Assembly: GCA_008000375.1 (NCBI GenBank)
Contig: SMOI01000145.1
Span: forward strand, 16,415 to 80,414
Source: Poteriospumella lacustris
Lineage: Eukaryota > Sar > Chrysophyceae > Chromulinales > Dinobryaceae
Direction: 5' to 3'
DNA length: 64,000 bases
The stretch's first letter is position 1. Each line of letters begins with the position of its first letter. The notes beneath the pieces are model-generated. The model made no database searches, had not been told where the DNA came from, and worked only from the letters and a program-made list of their open reading frames with translations. The translations under genes were made by a program, and so were the position numbers. Of this stretch, positions 42,295-52,655 are shown one piece after another.

Positions 42295-42631
42295 TTGCGA
42301 TCCGCCGCGTCTCTCTTACGCTCGCTTGCGCAGTGCTGTGGACCTGATCAGATGTGGCTCCGAGGCCCGGGCTCGAGCAGGAATGGCGACGTGCCGATCA
42401 ACGTCGAGCGTCGAGCGTCCGATCGCCAAACGGCGGCGCCTGCGCCGCGAAAATGTAACGGCTTTCTGTGACCGACGGATGGAGGGCTGGCCGGAGGGTC
42501 GCAGAGGCCGCCCTCCCAGTTCTGCACAGCCACCCAAACGCTCCTCCCGGCTCCATCGCAGGGGCATTGATCGCCAAACCCGCCTCCTTTGCACAAGTAT
42601 TTCGCTGGCTACGTTCGTGCGGGTGTCAGTC
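42295..42631. other. Divergent promoter region between RasGEF and NOP9
   Basis: The NOP9 frame stays open across it with in-frame ATGs at 42383 and 42479, so a longer NOP9 N-terminus is possible. No other gene is seen. Confidence 0.4.
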
Positions 42632-45019
42632 ATGAGCAGTTCGAAGCCCACGTTGGACGGGCACGAAAAGCCCCGCAAACTGGAAGATGATTCGGCCGTT
42701 TATCTGGCGCAAATGGACGTGGAGTTCGACAAACTGCCCGTCGACGACATCGACGGGCGCTCAATTTTGGCAGAAAACGTCCTTAGAGATGTGGAGCACC
42801 GTCTGGCGAGTGCGTCGTGCGACCGCCGCACCAACTTCATCGTGGAGAAGTTCATCACGGACGGCAGCATCGAGGTCCTCATCGACTGCATGAAGCGCTG
42901 CAAGGACTACGTGGTCTTCCTGGCGCGCAACCGCTTCGCCTCTCACATTGTACAGTCTCTCCTGGCCCGACTCACCTACCTGCTGAAGGACCAGCCCAAC
43001 GCGGAGACCGAGCACCCGACGCTGGTCGAGTCGGTGGTGTCCTTCTGCTCTCCCCTGCTGCACGACATGCACTGGCTCAGCCAGGAGCAATGCTCCAGCC
43101 ACGTGCTTCGCTCCGTCGTCTGCCTGCTCGCCGGCGTGCCGCCCGTGGCCGAGAAGAAGACGAAGAAGGCGAAGCACCAGCACTCGGTGACCTACTCGCT
43201 GACGCTGGACGAGCTCGTCGTCGCCGGCACCTTCCCGATCGCGCACCGCTTCAGCATCACCGTGCCCCTGCGGTTCAAGGAGGTGCTGCTGTCGTACTGC
43301 GCGCAGCTGCACGAGAAGAAGTCGGCGCACGACCTGCAGCTGCTCGTCGCGAACGTCTCGTCGAACGCGTTTCTGCTGCTGCTGCTGCGCGTGCTCGGCT
43401 GCCCCGAGCGCTTCGTCGACGCGCAGGGCTTCCAGCTGGCGCAGAGCGTCGTGCTGAAGATCATGGAGCTGTCGGACCCGGCGGAGTACGGCTTCGAGGC
43501 GTCGGTGGCGTCGTCGACGTTCTTCGCGATGGCGGGCGACCGCTGCGGCAGCTTCTTCCTCGAGGCGGTGGCGGCCTTCCTCGAGCGCAACCTCTTCCTC
43601 GGCCTCGTGCACGGCAACTGCCTCGGCACGCTCGAGGCGTATCTGCAGGACGCCACCAGCAACTTCGTGCTGCAGGCGGTGGCGCGCCGCCTGGACCACG
43701 AGCTGGCGCAGCTGGCGGCTGCGCAGGCGCCGCCCGCCGCCGCCGGCGACGAGGACGACGAGCGCAGCGCCAAGAAGCGGAAGAAGGAGGCGAAGCGCGC
43801 GGCGCGCGACCCCTTCCGACCCTACGTCGTGCGCACGGCCGTGGCGCTCGTCGAGGAGCTGCTGCAGACCGCGACGGCCGCCGACGACGTCGCCGCGAAG
43901 CGTCGCATGTGGCAGGAGCGCGGCGGCGTGCTGCTGACGCTGCTGCAGTGCGCGCTGACGCTGCGGCGCGTGGAGACGGACGACGACCGCGCGCACCAGC
44001 TGCTCGCGGAGCAGGTGGCGCGGCTGGTGCTGTTCACGTGGACGACGGCGGCGTTCGCCGGCGACGTGTGGACGGTCGCCCTCGACGACAAAGGCCTCGT
44101 CGCCGACGCCGCGCGGCATCTGTCGCAGCGCATCACCGCGCCGCCGCCGACCGCGGCCCCCGCCGCTGAGGGCGACCGCGGCGGTGGCGCGTGCGCACCG
44201 ACGGCGGCTGCGCCGTCGTCGTCGGGCGCGAAGGGCTACGTGGACCTGAGCGCGCAGCTGCTGCAGTGTCGCCTGCTGGGCGCGCTGCTCACCTTCCCGA
44301 CGCTGAAGGTGGCGCTGCTCGCCGCCAACGTGGTGCTGGCGCTGGACGCGGCCGCGCTGAAGCTCGTGTCGACGACGGGCAACCTGAGCCGCTCCGTCTT
44401 CGACACGTACCTGCGCGTCTACGCGCCCGCCCCCGCCGCCCCCGCCGCGCCCACCGCCGCCGCCGAGGCAGAGCCGCCGGTCGCGCCGGTCGACGGCGAG
44501 TTGCCGTCGCTGGCGCAGCAGGCGCAGATGACGAAGCAGCTGTCGGCGACGCTGGTGGGTCTGGCGGCGGAGCTGGCGGGGCACTTCGTGGGGCAGCACA
44601 TCGTGCGGCGCATCTTCGACGCGTCCGACATTCGCGGCCGCGAGCGCTGGGTGCAGGTGCTGTCCGCGCCCGCCGTGCTGGCCGCGCTGCAGCGCACGAA
44701 GGAGGGCCGCGGCTCGCTGCAGCTGGTGCAGGCCGAGGCCTACGTGCGCGACGCCGCCGAGTGGCGCAACGCGATGAAGAAGCAGATGCGCGCGGCCGAG
44801 CTCTTCAAGGACCTGCTCGGCGACGCGCCCGCCGCGCCCGCCGAGAAGAAGAAAGGCGCGAAGGAGGACGGCCCCCGAGGCAAAGAGGACGCCGCCGCCG
44901 CCGCCGATGACGAAGACGGCGACGACGACGGCGACGAGGCCGCCGCCGACGCCGCGGGCGGCAAGCGCAAGCGCAAGCGCAAGCGACCGAACCAAAAGGC
45001 GAAGGCCTCCACCGCGTAG
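42632..45019 (+). CDS. NOP9: Nucleolar Pumilio-like protein NOP9
   Basis: A single exon of 795 residues from the ATG 42632 (MSSSKPTLDG). Early PUF-type repeats fit NOP9: LASASCDRRTNFIVEKFI, ARNRFASHIVQSLLARL and EQCSSHVLRSVVCLLAG. Later ones include DRCGSFFLEAVAAFL, HGNCLGTLEAYLQDATSNFV and GHFVGQHIVRRIF, with acidic and basic linkers between them (SAKKRKKEAKRA). The C-terminus is acidic and then strongly basic (GGKRKRKRKRPNQK), a nucleolar-type tail. NOP9 binds the 20S pre-rRNA near the future 3' end of 18S and is needed for 40S subunit assembly. The length is close to other NOP9 proteins (about 650-800). An upstream in-frame ATG (42383) would add a basic NLS-like leader. Confidence 0.9.
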   Translation: MSSSKPTLDGHEKPRKLEDDSAVYLAQMDVEFDKLPVDDIDGRSILAENVLRDVEHRLASASCDRRTNFIVEKFITDGSIEVLIDCMKRCKDYVVFLARNRFASHIVQSLLARLTYLLKDQPNAETEHPTLVESVVSFCSPLLHDMHWLSQEQCSSHVLRSVVCLLAGVPPVAEKKTKKAKHQHSVTYSLTLDELVVAGTFPIAHRFSITVPLRFKEVLLSYCAQLHEKKSAHDLQLLVANVSSNAFLLLLLRVLGCPERFVDAQGFQLAQSVVLKIMELSDPAEYGFEASVASSTFFAMAGDRCGSFFLEAVAAFLERNLFLGLVHGNCLGTLEAYLQDATSNFVLQAVARRLDHELAQLAAAQAPPAAAGDEDDERSAKKRKKEAKRAARDPFRPYVVRTAVALVEELLQTATAADDVAAKRRMWQERGGVLLTLLQCALTLRRVETDDDRAHQLLAEQVARLVLFTWTTAAFAGDVWTVALDDKGLVADAARHLSQRITAPPPTAAPAAEGDRGGGACAPTAAAPSSSGAKGYVDLSAQLLQCRLLGALLTFPTLKVALLAANVVLALDAAALKLVSTTGNLSRSVFDTYLRVYAPAPAAPAAPTAAAEAEPPVAPVDGELPSLAQQAQMTKQLSATLVGLAAELAGHFVGQHIVRRIFDASDIRGRERWVQVLSAPAVLAALQRTKEGRGSLQLVQAEAYVRDAAEWRNAMKKQMRAAELFKDLLGDAPAAPAEKKKGAKEDGPRGKEDAAAAADDEDGDDDGDEAAADAAGGKRKRKRKRPNQKAKASTA

Positions 45020-45307
45020 CCGCTCGCGACCCCCGTGTAACCTATTGTAAATGCCGCCCTTCTCCCCGCCCGAAACAGCGTCGCAGCGAGTGACACGCGG
45101 CGAGGCGCCGCCGCCGCCGCCGCCACGTACGTCGGTCGCACGGACCGACGCCGGCGGCCTGTGCCCCGCAGAGCCCCTCTCGCGAAAGTTCCTACGCGCG
45201 ACGCGCCGCTGCCGCGCGCACCTCGCGGCGCCTCCGCGACGGTCGCTCAACCGACGCCACTGTGTGCTCCATGCTCATCAGAATCGTTTGCTGACGCCGT
45301 CGACAGG

Positions 45308-47458
45308 ATGATGACTCCTGTGGAAGGCGACTCGCTCAAGACCCACGCGACGCGGCCGGCCGTCGCGGCGGTGGGGACCTACGCGACGCCGCCGGGCTCG
45401 CAGAAGGCCGCAGCATATTTCGGCCAACCGGCCACCCAGCAGCCACCTCTAGCTCCTCCTCCCCCGCCACCTGCAGCATTTGATCCGAACCAGCCCCGCC
45501 GCTGGTCCTCGGGCGTCTGCGACTGCCTGACGGACGAAGAGTCGTGTTGGTGGGGCACGTGGTGCTGCTGCGTCCTCTTCGGCCGCAACGTCGAGACCTT
45601 CGGCGTCGGCTCGTCGCTCCAGATGGTCAACGTCGTGTCCGCCTGGCTGTTGCTGAGCTTCGCGGGGCTGCTGCTGTTCAACCGCCTGTTCTTCTGGTCG
45701 ATGCTCCTCGGCGGCGTCGCCTTCACCGTCTACCGCGCGCGACAGCGCAGCGCGATGCGGCGGAAGGTGAACCTCGTCGGGGACGACCTCGGCGACTGCT
45801 GCGTGCACTGCTTCCTGAAGCAGTGCGCCACCTGCCAAGAGGCGCGCGAGGCGAAGGTGCTGCGGCTGGCGGAGCTCGACTACGTCTCGGGCCAGGACCT
45901 GCGCGAGCTGGCCGCGCGCGACGACGAGACGCCGCCCGCCACCGCCGCGCAGCTATACGCGTCGCTGTCGCAGACGTCGCAGCTCATCGCGAAGGTGGCG
46001 GCCGTCTTCGTCGTGTTCCTGACGCTGCTGCTGGCCGTGCGGCGGCCCAGCTACCTCGCGATCCTCGCGCTCGTCTTTCTGCAGCCGGCCGCCATCCTCT
46101 ACGTCGTCTACTGGCGGCAGCGGCGCCAGTTCGTGCAGGCCGACTACGTGGTGAAGCTCTTCGTGGTGGGCTTCTTCATGGCGACGACGCAGAGCATCGT
46201 GTTCGAGGAGGCGCTGCAGACGCTCATCTCCGTCGCGCTCTTCATCGTCTTCGTCCTCCTCAACGGCGACGTCGCCAGCCGCGTGCCCGACCACAACGAC
46301 GGCCCGTCCGATCCGGAGGCGTCCTCCGCGTTCTTCGCGCAGTTCGCCGCGCAGTCGGAGGCCGTCGACGGCGCCACGGCCTTTTGGCGCAGCGCGCAGC
46401 TGCTGCGCGGCGCGCAGACGCGGCCGCTGCTGCGCTCGCTGCTCGTGTCGACGCAGGAGCTCTTCGCCTGCGCCTTCGCGCTGCCCGCGTCGGCCCCGGC
46501 CGTCGTCGAGGCCGCCGAGGCGCAGCTCTTCGCGCCGCTGCCGGCGCTGTCGCGGGCGGTCGCCGCGGCGCTGGCGCCGTCCGCAGACGCCGTCGACGAA
46601 TTCGCCTTCGCCGCGCCGACGGCGTACGCGACGCCGACGCCGTTCGCGGCGGTCGTGTCGCCGATGCTGGCGGCGGTGAGCAACGGCTCGTCGCCGGACG
46701 CGACGGACGACTTCGCCGGGCTCTTCGACCGGTCGCAGCTGCGCAGCAACGCGTGGCTGCTGGTGCTGTACCTGTTCCTGCTGGCGTTCGTGGTCGCGGC
46801 GGGCGTCGAGGAGACGATGAAGCACTTCGCCGTGCGCTGCTGCCGCTTCCCGCAGGCGCTGAAGGAGCCGCAGACGATCATGGTGTACCTGCTGACGGCG
46901 GCGCTGGGCTTCGCGACGGCGGAGAACATCGAATACGTCCTCGGCGCGCGCGCCTCGCCCGTCGCCGGCGTGTCGCTCTTCGTCGGCGAGCTCTTCATCC
47001 TCTTCGTGCGCATCCTGCTGCCCATCCACCTCGTCTGCGCCGTGCTGCAGGCGACGGAGATGTCGCGGCGCGACACGGGCATCGACCCGACGATGCCGCT
47101 GCCGCGGCTGCTGCTGCCCGCGGTGCTGCTGCACGGCAGCTTCGACTTCTTCCTCTTCCTCATGTCGGCGCTGCAGTTCGTCTACGCCATCGACAGCGTC
47201 GCCTTCGACGTGTTCACGCTGCTCTTCCCCTTCGCCATCGCCGTCGGCGGCGTCGTGTGGGCGGCGCGCTCCTTCGGCGCCGTCGAGGCCGCCTACCGCT
47301 CCGAGTGGCGCCCGCTGCACGAGCACCACGCGGCGACGCCGGCCGACTACGAATCGGCGACGAACAGCAGCGGCAGCGACGGCGGCAGCGAGGCCGGCGA
47401 CGTGGAGGTGCAGCTGAGCGCGATCCACACGCCGAGCGGCTCGCTGCGCCTCACGTGA
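45308..47458 (+). CDS. PLAC8 domain fused to a PrsW-type intramembrane protease
   Basis: A single exon of 716 residues begins with the double ATG at 45308. A Pro-rich leader precedes a PLAC8/Cys-rich domain at ~66-165 (WSSGVCDCLTDEESCWWGTW, CCCVLFGRN, CCVHCFLKQCATCQEAREAK) with two hydrophobic stretches inside. About seven further membrane spans follow. The second half has the PrsW protease signature: EE-x2-K (Glu501-Glu502...Lys505 in AGVEETMKHFA), ATAENIEYV (Glu539), a His in LLPIHLVCAV, and H-x3-D (His609...Asp613 in LHGSFDFFLF). PrsW proteins are membrane-embedded, metal-independent-looking relatives of the CAAX-protease superfamily; bacterial PrsW cuts an anti-sigma factor. PLAC8 proteins act in membranes in calcium or metal handling. 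The substrate of this fusion is unknown. An acidic, Ser-rich tail faces one side. Confidence 0.85.
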   Translation: MMTPVEGDSLKTHATRPAVAAVGTYATPPGSQKAAAYFGQPATQQPPLAPPPPPPAAFDPNQPRRWSSGVCDCLTDEESCWWGTWCCCVLFGRNVETFGVGSSLQMVNVVSAWLLLSFAGLLLFNRLFFWSMLLGGVAFTVYRARQRSAMRRKVNLVGDDLGDCCVHCFLKQCATCQEAREAKVLRLAELDYVSGQDLRELAARDDETPPATAAQLYASLSQTSQLIAKVAAVFVVFLTLLLAVRRPSYLAILALVFLQPAAILYVVYWRQRRQFVQADYVVKLFVVGFFMATTQSIVFEEALQTLISVALFIVFVLLNGDVASRVPDHNDGPSDPEASSAFFAQFAAQSEAVDGATAFWRSAQLLRGAQTRPLLRSLLVSTQELFACAFALPASAPAVVEAAEAQLFAPLPALSRAVAAALAPSADAVDEFAFAAPTAYATPTPFAAVVSPMLAAVSNGSSPDATDDFAGLFDRSQLRSNAWLLVLYLFLLAFVVAAGVEETMKHFAVRCCRFPQALKEPQTIMVYLLTAALGFATAENIEYVLGARASPVAGVSLFVGELFILFVRILLPIHLVCAVLQATEMSRRDTGIDPTMPLPRLLLPAVLLHGSFDFFLFLMSALQFVYAIDSVAFDVFTLLFPFAIAVGGVVWAARSFGAVEAAYRSEWRPLHEHHAATPADYESATNSSGSDGGSEAGDVEVQLSAIHTPSGSLRLT

Positions 47459-47631
47459 CCCGTACACTGCCCGGCGGGGCGTCGCAGCTGTGTGCGGGTG
47501 TTAGTATATGTTAGTTTGTACAGAGGTGTAACGGCCGCGTCAATTGACCCGCGGCGCTCTCGCCGCGCCGTATCGTTGGCCCGTCGCGTCGTATCGTTCG
47601 TTGTGGCTGCCGCAGGAGGCCCGTGCGGCGC

Positions 47632-50600
47632 TCAGATCTCGTCGGGGTCGTCGCCGTCGCCGTCGCCGTCGTCGTCGACTGCGGCGGCGGCGGCGGTGGC
47701 CCCGGTCGCCGCGGGCGACGCGGGCGTCGGCGTCGCGGAGGAGGCGGCGGCGGCGGTGGCGGCCGTCCAGCCGTGCGCGACGTCGAGGCCGTCGAAGCTC
47801 GAGTAGGACGCGGTCTTCTGCGCGAGGCCGCCGACGCGCTGCAGACTGCGCAGCCGCAGCCGCAGACTCGCGCTCAGCGCCTGCGCCTCGAGGCCCGCGC
47901 GGGGCGCGTCCTGCGCGCCGCACGCCGCCTCGAAGACGCGCGCGGCGTACTCGGCGATGCGCTGGTCGGACAGCGCCGCGCCGACGTCGCGCTCGAGGCC
48001 GCGCAGCAGCCCCAGGCGACGCAGCAGCGGCTGGAACGCGAAGAGCGACGCCCACGGCAGCGCCTCGGGCGACGCGAAGAGCGTCTCGAGGCCGGCGACG
48101 AGGCGCTCGAGGTGGAAGCGCACGACGTGGCCGACCTGCTCCGCGTACGACGCGGCGCCGGCGCCGTGCACCAGCCGCGCCGCCAGCAGCAGCAGCACGC
48201 GCTTCAGCACCAGCGACCGCGAGAACGTCGCCGTCGGCGAAAACGTCGCGTGGCCTGCGCCGCTGGCGGCGGTGGCGGCGGCGGTGGCGGCGGCGGTGGC
48301 GGCGGTGGCGGTGGTCGGCTGCAGCCGCTGCGCCGTGCGGAAGAACAGCGCGATGACCGTCTCCAGCAGCCTGCGACACAGGGCGACACAGGGCGACACA
48401 GGGCGACACGGGCGGTCAGAGCGAGACGCGGGCGGGGCACAGCGGCGGGGCGGGCGGCTTACCGGAGCAGCAGCGCGCGGGGGAACTCGCGGGCCGCGCG
48501 GAGGGCGCGGCGGTCGTCGAAGGAGGCGTCGGCGAAGAGGCAGCCGAGCAGCCACTGCGCCGCCTGCAGCTGCAGCGACACGCGGCGGCTCTGCAGCAGC
48601 GCGAACACGCGCTCCCACAGCGCCGCGTCCAGCGGCAGCGCCTCGCCGCCGTCGCCGTCGCCGGTGGCGGTGGTGGTGGCGGTGGCGCGGTGGTGGCGCA
48701 GGTCGGCGACGACGTCGAGGCAGAGCACGAGCGCGAACACGTGCGTCACGTCTTTGTGGCGCGCGACGGCCTGCGCCGCGTCGTCCCACAGCGCCGGCGA
48801 CAGCCACGCGGCCTCGGGCGCCGCGAGCCGCGTCAGGCGCTGCGCCACGTCGAAGCGGATCTGCGACAGGACGAGCGCCGCGGAGGACACGTCGCCGGCG
48901 GCGGAGGCGGCGGGCGCGGCGGTGTGGACGAGGGCGAAGGCGACGTAGCCGAAGAGCAGCGAGGCCAGCAGCTTGTCGCTGTCGGCGGACACCGCGCGCT
49001 GGTACAGCGCCAGCAGCTCGCGCGTCGTGGGCTGCTCGAAGAACGCGGCGACGGCCTCGGCGCTCGCGACGCCCGCCGCGCCGCCGTCGTCGGCGTCGGC
49101 GTCGGTGTCGTTGCCGTCCGCCGCGGCGGGCGCCAGGGCGGCGGGCATCCAGCGCAGCGGGAGGAACTTGGACAGCGCCCAGAACGCGTCGGTGCGCACG
49201 ACGAGGCTCGAGTCGCGGCAGCTCTGCAGGAACAGCGGCAGCAGCGCCGGCTGCAGCGGCACCGCCGCCGCGCGCGACAGGTCGCCGAGCGCGCCCACCG
49301 CCGCGCCGCGCACTTTGCCGGTTTTGTCGCCCGTCGCGAGCGGCTGCAGCCGCCGCAGCAGCGCGGCCCAGTCGACCGCGTCGAATTTGTTCTTCGGAAA
49401 GTGGCGCAGCGCGGCGGCGGCGGCGGCGCGGACGAGGTGCGACTCGTCGCGCAGCAGCGTCAGCGTCGTGTCCACGAGGAAGCGCAGCTGCGCGTCGCTC
49501 AGCGCGCCGCCCAGCGCCGCGGCGGAGGCGGCCGCCGTCAGCTGCGACGCGTCGGTCGCGACGATCGCCGGCGACGGGTGCGCCTCCCACAGGTAGCCGA
49601 CCCAGTCGCCCGCGAAGACGCGCAGCGGCTCCTGCGCGTCCGCCACCAGTCGCGGCAGCACCGTCGCCACGCGCGCGAAGTCGCCGACGTACAGCGCCGC
49701 GAAGCGCCGCACGACGAGGCGCAGCAGCGCGGCGAGGGCGCCGCGGTCGTCGCGGTTCTTCGTCAGGCCCAGCAGCACCGACAGCGCCAGCAGTTTGCCG
49801 TCCGCCGCCGCCGCGCGCTCGACGAAGAACGCTTCGCAGCCGCCGCAGTCGTACGGCGCCTGCAGCACGCGCTGCAGCAGCGCGGTGAACCGCTGCCCGC
49901 CGATCGCCTGCTGCAGGAACTGGATGCTGCACAGGGCGCGCGGTGACAGCCGCGCCGCCGCCGTCGTCGCCGTCGTCGCCGGCGCTGCGGCCGCGTCGCC
50001 GGGCGCCGGCGGCGTCGTCTCGAAGCAAAAGAAGAACACGGCGCGCAGCGCGGCCTCCGCCGCCTGCTGCAGCGACGGCGCGATCAGCGCCAGCGTCGGC
50101 GCGTCCGCGAAGACCTGCAGCAGCGTCGAGGCGCACTGCAGCGTGTCGCGGTAGTCGTCGGCGTCGCGGCTGTGGCAGAGCAGCAGCGTCGCCGCCCGCA
50201 GCAGCTTCGCGAGCAGCTGGACGAGTTTGTTGTCGCGGTCCAGGCGCTGGTGCGCGCGCCTGAAGAACGTCTGCTGCGCCAGCAGGGCGAAGCTCTTCGT
50301 CTGCAGAATGCTGCCGATGACGTCGGCGGTGAGCCGCCGCAGCGGCGCGTGGCCGGCGGCGTGCGCCGCGAGCCAGCACCAAACGAGCGACGGCGACTTC
50401 GGCAGCGTCTGCAGCTCGAGCGACGGGGCTGATGAGGGCAGCGGGTGCGAGAACAGCTTCACAGTGAGGCTGCCGAGCAAGGCGGCGTGGGCGTCGAGGG
50501 CCTTTTCGAAGCGAAACGCGTCGTTGAAGAACATGTTCATCACCGCCAGCGGCGTCCCTGCGCAAACGCATCGCAGAGATCAGCCGCGCCACAATCGCAT

Positions 50601-50984
50601 CAATAGATCCCATATCAGTCGCGTACCTCCGAAGCTGCCGGTGGAGACTTTGATCCACACGAGACAGAAGCGACACAGCGACTCCGAGGCCGCCGGACCG
50701 GGCGGGGCGGGCTCCGACCCCGCGGGCTCGAAGAAGCCCTTCGCCGCCTTGCTGAAGACCTGGTGCACCAAGTGGAGGATCTTTGCCTGCTCATGTTGTT
50801 GTGCCGATGCGCATAGCTGCTCGATGTCCTGTTCGGTCGCCTCGACGATGTGACCGATGTCTTCGTCTTAGAAAACGACGACCGCGGAAGGAAAATTAAG
50901 GAAAAAGCGAGGAATCGACTCAAAACATGATAGGAACGTACCAGAGGAGCTTAGCGCAGCAAGAACTTTGTTCAAGCTCTCCAT
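47632..50984 (-). CDS. Four-exon HEAT-repeat protein, unassigned
   Basis: Exons 50984-50942, 50866-50627, 50557-48463 and 48370-47632 join with introns of 75, 69 and 92 bp, all in phase, giving 1038 residues from MESLNKVLAALSSSDEDIGH. The N-terminal helices (EQAKILHLVHQVFSKA) and the long Leu/Ala-rich repeat region suggest a HEAT solenoid of the importin/HEATR kind; LRDESHLVRAAAAAALRHF and SSLVVRTDAFWALSKFLPL are typical HEAT repeats. The C-terminus is Ala/Asp-rich and disordered. I see no importin-beta RanGTP motif I could defend. HEATR6 is a possible relative but is not established. The last intron carries a 10-bp tandem repeat. It is tail-to-tail with the PLAC8-PrsW gene. Confidence 0.8.
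48371..48410 (-). repeat. 10-bp tandem repeat within an intron of the HEAT protein gene
   Basis: GCGACACAGG is repeated about three and a half times just inside the 3' end of the 92-bp intron 48371-48462, on the plus strand reading. It abuts the acceptor (CGCAG ending at 48371). Confidence 0.85.
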
Positions 50985-51524
50985 AACGGTGGACAAATCG
51001 AACGAGTCGGGTCAAGCAGTGCGGTCGCGGTCCAGGTGAGATAAACGGGCTTCAGCAAAAGGACTGCTTCACTTCACCGCAATTACACCTATGACTGTGG
51101 TTGGAAAACCGCTAAAGCAATTGAGTTATGACCTAACCTACAACCCCGTGCTATCGCGACATCAAAGATCAGAGCTCCCAGCGCAGGGCTCGGCGCTGTC
51201 GAAGTCGCCGACGACGACAGCGACGGTCCAAAATTGTAACGGCTTTTGCGCCCGCTGTGGAGGGGCTCTGTATCGCTGTTGACCACGTTACCTACCAGTA
51301 TGCACTGTAGCTGTAGCTATTGTTGCAGTAACTGTTGTAGACATAGCGATCGTAAATGCTTACGAAAGAGAGGAACCGGCGATTAGTAGTTGCAAGACGT
51401 AAACCACTCGTTTCTCCGCCGAGTTTATGGCGTCGGTGTCTCCCGTCGGAGGTGTCTTCGGCTGCACCCGCGGGGGATTACGTCCGTCAGCGAATGAAGG
51501 CGCCGGTCGAGGGGGGCCTGAACG
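50985..51524. other. Divergent intergenic region
   Basis: This holds the promoters of the HEAT gene and the lipocalin gene. AT content is higher than in the coding neighbours. No gene is seen. Confidence 0.45.
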
Positions 51525-51647
51525 ATGAAAGACGAGGAGGAGGACGCACGGCGCAGCGAAGGGCCGCGTCAGTGGAAGTGGCCCCGACGTCGAGCGGTCA
51601 GTCACAATTGTATTACCTCAGCAGTATTGCGCATCGTCGTCGTTCAA

Positions 51648-52415
51648 ATGCTGTTTCTTCCCATTTTGTCCTTTATCGCAGCAGTTTCGTGGAGTGCTAT
51701 GGCCTCCTCAGGTAGAGCATCGGAGGCTGGGTTTGAGCCGTTCACCGTACCGCCGAATACGGTCGATTCGCTGAACACGACTCTGTTTCTGGGGCGATGG
51801 TACCAAATGTACTCGTCACTTGTCCCAAACACAACCTTCGAGCGGAATGGAAGCTGCGTTTTCGCGGATTATGCGCCATCCAAGAAGCCAGGAGTCGCAT
51901 TCCAGCTGACCAACTCTCAGCGGTAAGCCAACGCGACCTGCTTTCACACAACAGGCGCGCTTACCTTGCTCTTGTTCGTCAGCGTCGGCGCACCTGACGG
52001 GCGCCTGCAGCAGATCAAAGGCGACGCTCGGCGTACGTCTGATCCGGGGAAGTTCAAAGTCAAGTTCGACAACATGACTCGACAGGGCGACTACTGGATC
52101 ACAGCGGTCGGCCAACCTTCAGCGGACGCCAACGGCTCGTACCCATGGGCCATCGTGTCCACTCCGTACCGAACCAGCCTCTACATCTTGGCTCGGAACG
52201 TGCAGCAGTTTCGGTCCAAATACCAAAGCACCGTTCTGCAGCTCGTGGAGGAGCAGGGCTTCACGCAGTCGTACAACAGGCCGCTGGAGACGTATCAGGG
52301 GGCAGACTGTTTGTACGCTACCGTTCCCAAGAGCGGCCCATCAAAGCCCAGCCCAAAGGAACCGCCGCTCTCCGCGAACCTCGCGAGACGGGGACTCTAC
52401 TTCCTTCGCCATTGA
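51648..52415 (+). CDS. Secreted or membrane-anchored lipocalin (apolipoprotein D-like)
   Basis: Exons 51648-51922 and 51983-52415 join with a 60-bp intron (GTAAG...CGTCAG), giving 235 residues. The N-terminus MLFLPILSFIAAVSWSAMA is a signal peptide; an in-frame ATG at 51525 would put a basic 41-residue leader before it, making a signal anchor instead. The lipocalin signature G-x-W is in LFLGRWYQMYSS, followed by TTFERNGSCVFADYAP. The next exon gives GKFKVKFDNM, DYWITAVGQ, PWAIVSTPYRTSLYILAR and a C-terminal helix region with one further Cys. Lipocalins bind small hydrophobic ligands in a beta-barrel cup outside the cell. Several N-glycosylation sequons (NTT, NGS) support secretion. The ligand is unknown. 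Confidence 0.88.
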
Positions 52416-52655
52416 CCATTGACCGCAGCCCATTGACGTACACGTCTCGTCCGTCTCTGTACCGCCAAGTTCACTTCAACTCGTTAACGCCGTCAGCCAT
52501 TAATAATTCAACTATTACGTAACGATCCTCTACAAAGCAATGCAATACGCCTACGAGATAAACAAAAAGCGGAAGACGCTTCGTCTTCGCTGCTTCGTGT
52601 GGCCCAGAGAACAGCGCCACACGACGAGACACGGATGCGTAGCTCAGTATCGAGT

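Noticed and set aside
42761-45250. 829-codon minus-strand open frame opposite NOP9
   Set aside because: Same reason; the PUF repeats of NOP9 are on the plus strand.
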